Positions 6,221-9,933 of a stretch of 9,933 bases of DNA are shown here, piece by piece; the stretch's first letter is position 1, and every line of letters begins with the position of its first letter. The position numbers and the translations under genes are program-made. The stretch comes from CAZSDW01 sp964605705. Lineage in GTDB: Bacteria; Fidelibacterota; UBA2242. Under the pieces are notes generated by a model. It was not told where the DNA came from, ran no database searches, and saw only the letters and a program-made list of their open reading frames with translations. The stretch is taken from contig CAZSDW010000080.1 in the NCBI GenBank assembly GCA_964605705.1, positions 1 through 9,933 on the forward strand, written 5' to 3'.

Positions 6221-8116
6221 ATGACTAAGGCAAAAAGCGCATTTTATATTACCACACCGATTTATTACGTCAATGATAAACCCCATATCGGTCATGCATA
6301 CACAACGATTCTGGCAGATGTACTGTCCCGTTTTCACCGGGCACAAGGCGCTGATGTTTTCTTTCTGACGGGTGTCGATGAACATGGTCAGAAAGTCCAG
6401 CAAGCTGCCGAAAAATCAGGCATCCTTCCCCAGGAACACTGCGACCGCATGATGGTACACTTTAAAAACGCCTGGGAAAAGCTGGAGATCACAAACGATT
6501 TTTTTATCAGAACCACCGACGACTTTCATATAAAAGCCGTTCAGGACGTTCTTCAGTATCTCTGGGATAAGGGTGAAATCTACGAACATGAATACGGGGG
6601 TCACTATTGCGTCGGCTGCGAACGGTTTTATACAAGCAAAGAACTCATTGATGGGAAATGCCCGCAGCACCAGAAAGCTCCGGAATACATCAAAGAAAAA
6701 AACTATTTCTTTAAAATGAGCCAATACCAGGGCTGGCTGATCGACTATATCAATGAGAATCCCGGTTTTATCCAGCCTGAGAGCCGCAGGAACGAGGTTT
6801 TGGGTTTTCTGAAGGGTACGCTTGAGGATCTCTGTATCTCGCGTCCCAAATCGCGTCTGAGCTGGGGTATTGAGCTGCCCTTTGACAAAAATTATGTCAC
6901 TTATGTCTGGTTCGATGCACTGTTAAATTATGTGACGGCGATCGGCTATAAACAGGATGATCCCAAATTCAACCGATGGTGGCCCGCCAATTATCACCTG
7001 ATCGGAAAAGACATTGTCACGACTCACTGTGTTTACTGGCCGACGATGTTGAAAGCTGCCGGGATTCCGATGCCTGAAACTATTTTTGCCCATGGGTGGT
7101 GGATGGTCGCTGAAACCAAGATGTCCAAATCACTGCAGAATATTGTCAAACCACTTGACCTGGTAGACAAATACGGCGTCGATCCGGTGCGCTATTTTTT
7201 AATCAGGGATATGGTCTTAGGACAGGATGCCAATTTCAGCGAAGCCATGTTCATCAAGCGTTATAATTCTGACCTGGCGAATGATTTTGGAAATTTAGCC
7301 AGCCGAATTGCGACGCTGATTAACAAAAATTACAAAAGTACAATTCCGAAATCCTCAAATCCCGGTACCGAAGAATCTGAGATCAGGAAAAATGCTGAGC
7401 AACTTTCCATTGATGTTTACCGGCTTTTCAATGAACTGAAACTGAATGAAGCCATCGAAACCATTCTGACATTTATTCGGTCCATCAACCGTTATATGGA
7501 AATTAAAGCTCCCTGGAAACTGATTAAAATTGATAAAATTCAGACCGGTACGATACTCTATACTGCAGCTGAAGGACTGAGGATTGTCGCAAAACTGCTG
7601 CAACCGATTATGCCGGGTAAAATCGACCAACTTTGTAAAGCCTTCCCTTTCGATAATAATGATCTGGATTGGGGCAAACTGGAAAGCGGCGCAAAACTTG
7701 AAGAGCTGCCGCCCCTTTTCCCCCGCATTCAGGCGGAAAAACCAAAACCGGTCCCAAAAATGCAAAATACTCCAACAAAAGAAAATGATGCAAACCTGAT
7801 AACCATTGATGAATTTTTAAAAGCAAAACTGGTGACGGCAAAAGTGCTCGCAGCTGAGCCGGTTCCCGATACTAAAAAACTGCTGAAACTGCAAATAGAT
7901 ACCGGTCTGGATACCCGCCAGATTGTTGCCGGAATCGCCGAACATTATACACCGGAACAACTCATTGGCAAAACTATCGTCGTAGTTACGAATCTTCAGC
8001 CAGCCACGATCAGAGGAATCGCAAGCAATGGAATGTTGCTAGCGGCTAAAAAAGACAAGCAACTTCAACTCATCACAACTGCCGATCCGATTGAGCCGGG
8101 CGCTTCGGTTGGTTGA
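6221..8116 (+). CDS. metG: Methionyl-tRNA synthetase with C-terminal tRNA-binding domain
   Basis: MetG attaches methionine to initiator and elongator tRNA-Met. This 631-residue class I synthetase has a Rossmann catalytic domain with HIGH at 22-25 and KMSKS at 300-304. The connective-peptide insertion holds one zinc knuckle, Cys130-x2-Cys133 and Cys147-x2-His150, a CxxC/CxxH arrangement matching the Thermus-type single-knuckle enzyme. The helical anticodon-binding domain follows (about 345-500), then a Lys/Pro-rich linker (about 505-525) and a C-terminal EMAPII/Trbp111-like OB-fold (about 527-631, IVAGIAEHY through NLQPATIRGIASNGMLLAA), which usually drives dimerisation and nonspecific tRNA binding. 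AAGG lies only 2 nt before the ATG, closer than ideal, but MTKAKSAFYITTPIYYVND is a normal N-terminus and no better start is visible. The full length is intact. ricT ends 20 bp upstream, and an inverted repeat begins right after the stop. Confidence 0.97.
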   Translation: MTKAKSAFYITTPIYYVNDKPHIGHAYTTILADVLSRFHRAQGADVFFLTGVDEHGQKVQQAAEKSGILPQEHCDRMMVHFKNAWEKLEITNDFFIRTTDDFHIKAVQDVLQYLWDKGEIYEHEYGGHYCVGCERFYTSKELIDGKCPQHQKAPEYIKEKNYFFKMSQYQGWLIDYINENPGFIQPESRRNEVLGFLKGTLEDLCISRPKSRLSWGIELPFDKNYVTYVWFDALLNYVTAIGYKQDDPKFNRWWPANYHLIGKDIVTTHCVYWPTMLKAAGIPMPETIFAHGWWMVAETKMSKSLQNIVKPLDLVDKYGVDPVRYFLIRDMVLGQDANFSEAMFIKRYNSDLANDFGNLASRIATLINKNYKSTIPKSSNPGTEESEIRKNAEQLSIDVYRLFNELKLNEAIETILTFIRSINRYMEIKAPWKLIKIDKIQTGTILYTAAEGLRIVAKLLQPIMPGKIDQLCKAFPFDNNDLDWGKLESGAKLEELPPLFPRIQAEKPKPVPKMQNTPTKENDANLITIDEFLKAKLVTAKVLAAEPVPDTKKLLKLQIDTGLDTRQIVAGIAEHYTPEQLIGKTIVVVTNLQPATIRGIASNGMLLAAKKDKQLQLITTADPIEPGASVG

Positions 8117-8117
8117 T

Positions 8118-8205
8118 AAAATTCCAAATAACAAATAAATGACAACAACCAAACATACAAATTTGAAAATAATCTATTTTGGTATTTGATGTTTATTTGA
8201 ATTTT
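8118..8205. repeat. Decayed 88-bp AT-rich inverted repeat after metG
   Basis: Four blocks of the left arm have reverse complements, in mirrored order, in the right arm: AAAATTC (8118-8124 with 8199-8205), AAATAA (8126-8131 with 8193-8198), CAAATA (8132-8137 with 8183-8188) and ACCAAA (8148-8153 with 8178-8183). Small bulges separate the blocks, and the palindrome CAAATTTG (8158-8165) sits at the centre. The left arm has only one G in its first 47 bases and the right arm has no C from 8181 to 8223, as a hairpin-forming element would. It could be a dispersed intergenic repeat, a non-autonomous element remnant or an RNA hairpin at the end of the metG message. It lacks the GC-rich stem of a standard intrinsic terminator. 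Confidence 0.5.
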
Positions 8206-8261
8206 GTTTTTTGAGATGTTGTGCCTCATTTATCTATTTTTTAAAAGTTAAAACACATGTT

Positions 8262-9023
8262 ATGTATATAGATACTCATTGTCACCTGAACCTTCCGGAA
8301 TTGTATAAAAACCGGCAGAAGATTGTCAAACGCGCTGTCGATGCGGCTGTCACTGATATTATTACGATCGGGACTGATATTGAATCTTCAAATCAATCAA
8401 TTGAGATTGCCAACGAATTTCCGAATGTCTATGCTGCTGCCGGTATTCACCCGACCGATTTATTGAAAGTCGATGATCGATGGCAGGATGAATTAATTGC
8501 TTTATTGAAACATCCAAAGGTGGTTGCGGTCGGCGAAATTGGTCTGGATTATTACTGGGATACCACGACTCACAACGATCAAAAACGCTTCCTTTCTCAA
8601 CAGATCGAAATTGCCAAAACACTGAATCTGCCAATGATTCTGCATAATCGCCGGGCGGATGATGATATCAAAAAGATGCTGATAATGCATAATTACTTCA
8701 ATGCTGTGTTGCACTGTTATTCCAGCGATGAACAATTTGCCCGGGAGATGCTGAAATTGGGACTGCGCTTCTCCTTTACCGGTAATATCACCTATGGATC
8801 AAAAAAACTTCAGCGTGCTTTGAATGTCATCCCGCTTGACAGATTAATGCTGGAAACCGATGCTCCTTTCATTACCCCGGTGCCACACAAAGGCAGAACC
8901 AATGAGCCTGCTTATATTCCATTCATTGCCGAAAAAATCGCCGAGATTAAGGAAACCACAATCGAAGAAGTAGCTGAAAAAACAACAAAAAACGCCATTC
9001 ATTTCTTCAATTTGCATTCATGA
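8262..9023 (+). CDS. tatD: TatD family metal-dependent hydrolase/DNase
   Basis: This 253-residue protein of the TatD family (amidohydrolase-type TIM barrel) belongs to cytoplasmic metal-dependent nucleases linked to 3'-5' exonuclease activity, DNA repair and D-aminoacyl-tRNA or RNA quality control. All metal-site residues are visible: H6 and H8 in IDTHCHL, E92 in VGEIGLDYYW, H128 in ILHNR, H151 in LHCYS, and D200 in LETDAPF. The downstream PHKGRTNEPAY (208-218) is also a family signature. The ATG at 8262 is chosen because the family begins with M-x-I-D-T-H-x-H; an upstream in-frame TTG at 8211 would add 17 unsupported residues. No Shine-Dalgarno sequence is visible before this start. The gene overlaps rsmA by 4 bp (ATGA), so the two are likely cotranscribed. 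The tatD-ksgA neighbourhood is widely conserved. The true substrate is not determinable from sequence. Confidence 0.94.
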   Translation: MYIDTHCHLNLPELYKNRQKIVKRAVDAAVTDIITIGTDIESSNQSIEIANEFPNVYAAAGIHPTDLLKVDDRWQDELIALLKHPKVVAVGEIGLDYYWDTTTHNDQKRFLSQQIEIAKTLNLPMILHNRRADDDIKKMLIMHNYFNAVLHCYSSDEQFAREMLKLGLRFSFTGNITYGSKKLQRALNVIPLDRLMLETDAPFITPVPHKGRTNEPAYIPFIAEKIAEIKETTIEEVAEKTTKNAIHFFNLHS

Positions 9024-9799
9024 AATCCTTTGCTAAAAAACGATACGGGCAAAATTTTCTCATCGATCCGAATATCCTGCGCAAAATCGTCAAAACCATC
9101 AATCCATCTCCTGACGATTTAATCGTCGAGATTGGTTCCGGGAAAGGCGCTTTGACAGGATTGTTGCTCGATTCAGGCGCAACAGTACATGCCATTGAAA
9201 TTGACAATGATCTGATCCCGGAATTGACTGCCGAATTTTCCGACTACCCGAATTTTATCCTTCACCATACTGACGCTTTGGAATTTGATTATCATTCAAT
9301 AATACTCCATAACCAAAAAATACGAGTCGTCGGAAATATTCCTTACAATATCAGTTCTTCTCTCCTGTTCAATATATTTAATAACATTGCTGATATCAGG
9401 GATATTCACTTTTTGGTACAACGGGAAATTGCCCGACGAATCTGTGCCCGGGCAAATACAAAAGACTATGGAATATTATCAGTTATAAGCCAATTCTACG
9501 TTAAACCAATCATTGACTTCGATGTCTCTCCGAAAGTATTTCGACCAATCCCGGATGTCTATTCATCGCTAATCTCCATGAATACTGAACCACGAATTGG
9601 CGATAAGTCATTTCAATCTAATTTTCACATAGCAGTCAGAACCGCTTTCGGCAAACGGCGCAAAATATTGCGAAATGCGCTTGTGGATTTAATCGTGAAT
9701 AAAAATAGTGACAGTCCGATTGATTTATCGCGCCGGGCAGAGTCATTGAACATTGAAGAATTTATTGAATTGACTCGCTGGATTTTCGATCGTGATTAA
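9020..9799 (+). CDS. rsmA: 16S rRNA (adenine1518-N6/adenine1519-N6)-dimethyltransferase
   Basis: RsmA (KsgA) uses S-adenosylmethionine to dimethylate two adjacent adenines in the 3'-terminal helix 45 loop of 16S rRNA, a late checkpoint in 30S assembly. The 259-residue protein has the full signature: KKRYGQNFL (6-14), SAM motif I EIGSGKGALT (37-46), the acidic SAM-ribose residue E60, D85, catalytic motif IV NIPYNISS (106-113), FRPIPDVYS (174-182), and the C-terminal KRRKILRNAL in the rRNA-binding domain. Length is normal. The ATG at 9020 overlaps the tatD stop as ATGA, with no clear ribosome site of its own, suggesting translational coupling. The 60 bp after the TAA contain no obvious terminator before the tRNA gene. 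Confidence 0.97.
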   Translation: MKSFAKKRYGQNFLIDPNILRKIVKTINPSPDDLIVEIGSGKGALTGLLLDSGATVHAIEIDNDLIPELTAEFSDYPNFILHHTDALEFDYHSIILHNQKIRVVGNIPYNISSSLLFNIFNNIADIRDIHFLVQREIARRICARANTKDYGILSVISQFYVKPIIDFDVSPKVFRPIPDVYSSLISMNTEPRIGDKSFQSNFHIAVRTAFGKRRKILRNALVDLIVNKNSDSPIDLSRRAESLNIEEFIELTRWIFDRD

Positions 9800-9813
9800 G
9801 CCCATATTTTTTC

Positions 9814-9842
9814 TTGAAATAAAAGCTGAAACAAGATAACTT
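9814..9842 (+). promoter_or_regulatory. Candidate promoter for the downstream tRNA gene
   Basis: TTGAAA (9814-9819) is a good -35 hexamer. A weaker -10 follows, either GATAAC at 9835-9840 (15 bp spacer) or TAACTT at 9837-9842 (17 bp spacer). Transcription would begin around 9846-9850, leaving a short leader before the tRNA at 9860. The position fits, but the -10 match is only partial. Confidence 0.35.
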
Positions 9843-9859
9843 TACCCGCTTTCTGATAA

Positions 9860-9932
9860 GGGCCCCTAGCTCAACGGTTAGAGCGCCGGACTCATAATCC
9901 GTCGGTTCGGGGTTCAAATCCCCGGGGGCCCA
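9860..9932 (+). tRNA. tRNA with CAT anticodon, probably tRNA-Ile2 (lysidine-modified) rather than elongator tRNA-Met
   Basis: A complete 73-nt cloverleaf is present. The acceptor stem GGGCCCC (9860-9866) pairs fully with GGGGCCC (9925-9931), followed by discriminator A at 9932. The D arm is GCTC...GAGC, the anticodon loop is CTCATAA (anticodon CAT), and the T arm is CGGGG-TTCAAAT-CCCCG (9908-9924). The anticodon stem CCGGA/TCCGT has a mismatch at the base (27-43, C with T). Initiator identity is excluded: positions 1 and 72 pair (G-C), and the GGG/CCC anticodon stem is absent. C4-G69 and C5-G68 are the pairs by which TilS in E. coli recognises tRNA-Ile2 over tRNA-Met, favouring the lysidine tRNA that reads AUA. 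The window ends one base after the discriminator, so whether CCA is encoded cannot be judged. Confidence 0.93.
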
Positions 9933-9933
9933 C

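Noticed and set aside
7355..7841. Minus-strand open frames inside metG
   Set aside because: They are shadows of the intact metG frame, with no start context or recognisable product.
8117..8261. Intrinsic terminator after metG or a promoter for tatD
   Set aside because: The hairpin-forming region is AT-rich throughout, with no GC-rich stem followed by a T run. No -35/-10 pair with acceptable spacing stands out before tatD.
9860..9932. Initiator tRNA-fMet
   Set aside because: Positions 1 and 72 form a G-C pair and the anticodon stem lacks the three consecutive G-C pairs typical of initiators.
1..9933. Mobile element, prophage, CRISPR array, toxin-antitoxin or defence system
   Set aside because: No transposase, integrase, phage structural gene, regularly spaced direct repeats or defence domain is visible on either strand. 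Every long frame with real motifs is a housekeeping or transport gene.

Overview
The window looks like ordinary chromosome of an uncultured Gram-negative-type bacterium of moderate GC using the standard code (TAA, TGA and TAG stops). It is densely packed, with two divergent transcription units separated by one short AT-rich control region. I see no phage, transposase, CRISPR, toxin-antitoxin or defence genes. Several traits fit a lineage outside Proteobacteria and Firmicutes, in the broad FCB/Cloacimonadota/Marinimicrobia/KSB1 neighbourhood: a KtrB with an extra N-terminal membrane domain, an EnvC-like degenerate LytM protein, a RicT homologue, and a single-knuckle MetRS with a C-terminal tRNA-binding domain. 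That placement is a low-confidence inference.

Left arm (1-2914, minus strand). Read in transcription order, it encodes a small stand-alone cyclic-nucleotide-binding protein, an AI-2E/PerM family membrane protein, and a KtrB/TrkH potassium transporter that runs off the left edge. The first two are 8-11 bp apart, and KtrB follows after about 84 bp. The set reads as a membrane-transport operon with a possible nucleotide-sensing subunit.

Divergent control region (about 2888-3031). It holds three consecutive perfect palindromes (12, 8 and 10 bp) and a perfect TATAAT hexamer facing right.

Right arm (3032-9933, plus strand). An EnvC-like M23 protein (coiled coil plus catalytically degenerate LytM domain) overlaps holB (DNA polymerase III delta'), followed closely by ricT/yaaT (PSP1 domain) and metG. 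An AT-rich spacer with a decayed 88-bp inverted repeat separates metG from tatD, which overlaps rsmA (ksgA) by 4 bp. A tRNA with a CAT anticodon closes the window. Its acceptor stem favours tRNA-Ile2 (lysidine type) over elongator Met. The order holB-ricT-metG-tatD-rsmA matches the order of homologues in the Bacillus subtilis tmk-holB-yaaT...metS-yabD...ksgA region, so this is a conserved housekeeping cluster for replication, translation and RNA maturation.

No stretch longer than 300 bases lacks a gene. I found no clear new multi-gene system. The points most worth a second look are the voltage-sensor-like N-terminus of KtrB, the cyclic-nucleotide-binding protein placed ahead of the transporter genes, the palindrome cluster, and the intergenic inverted repeat.
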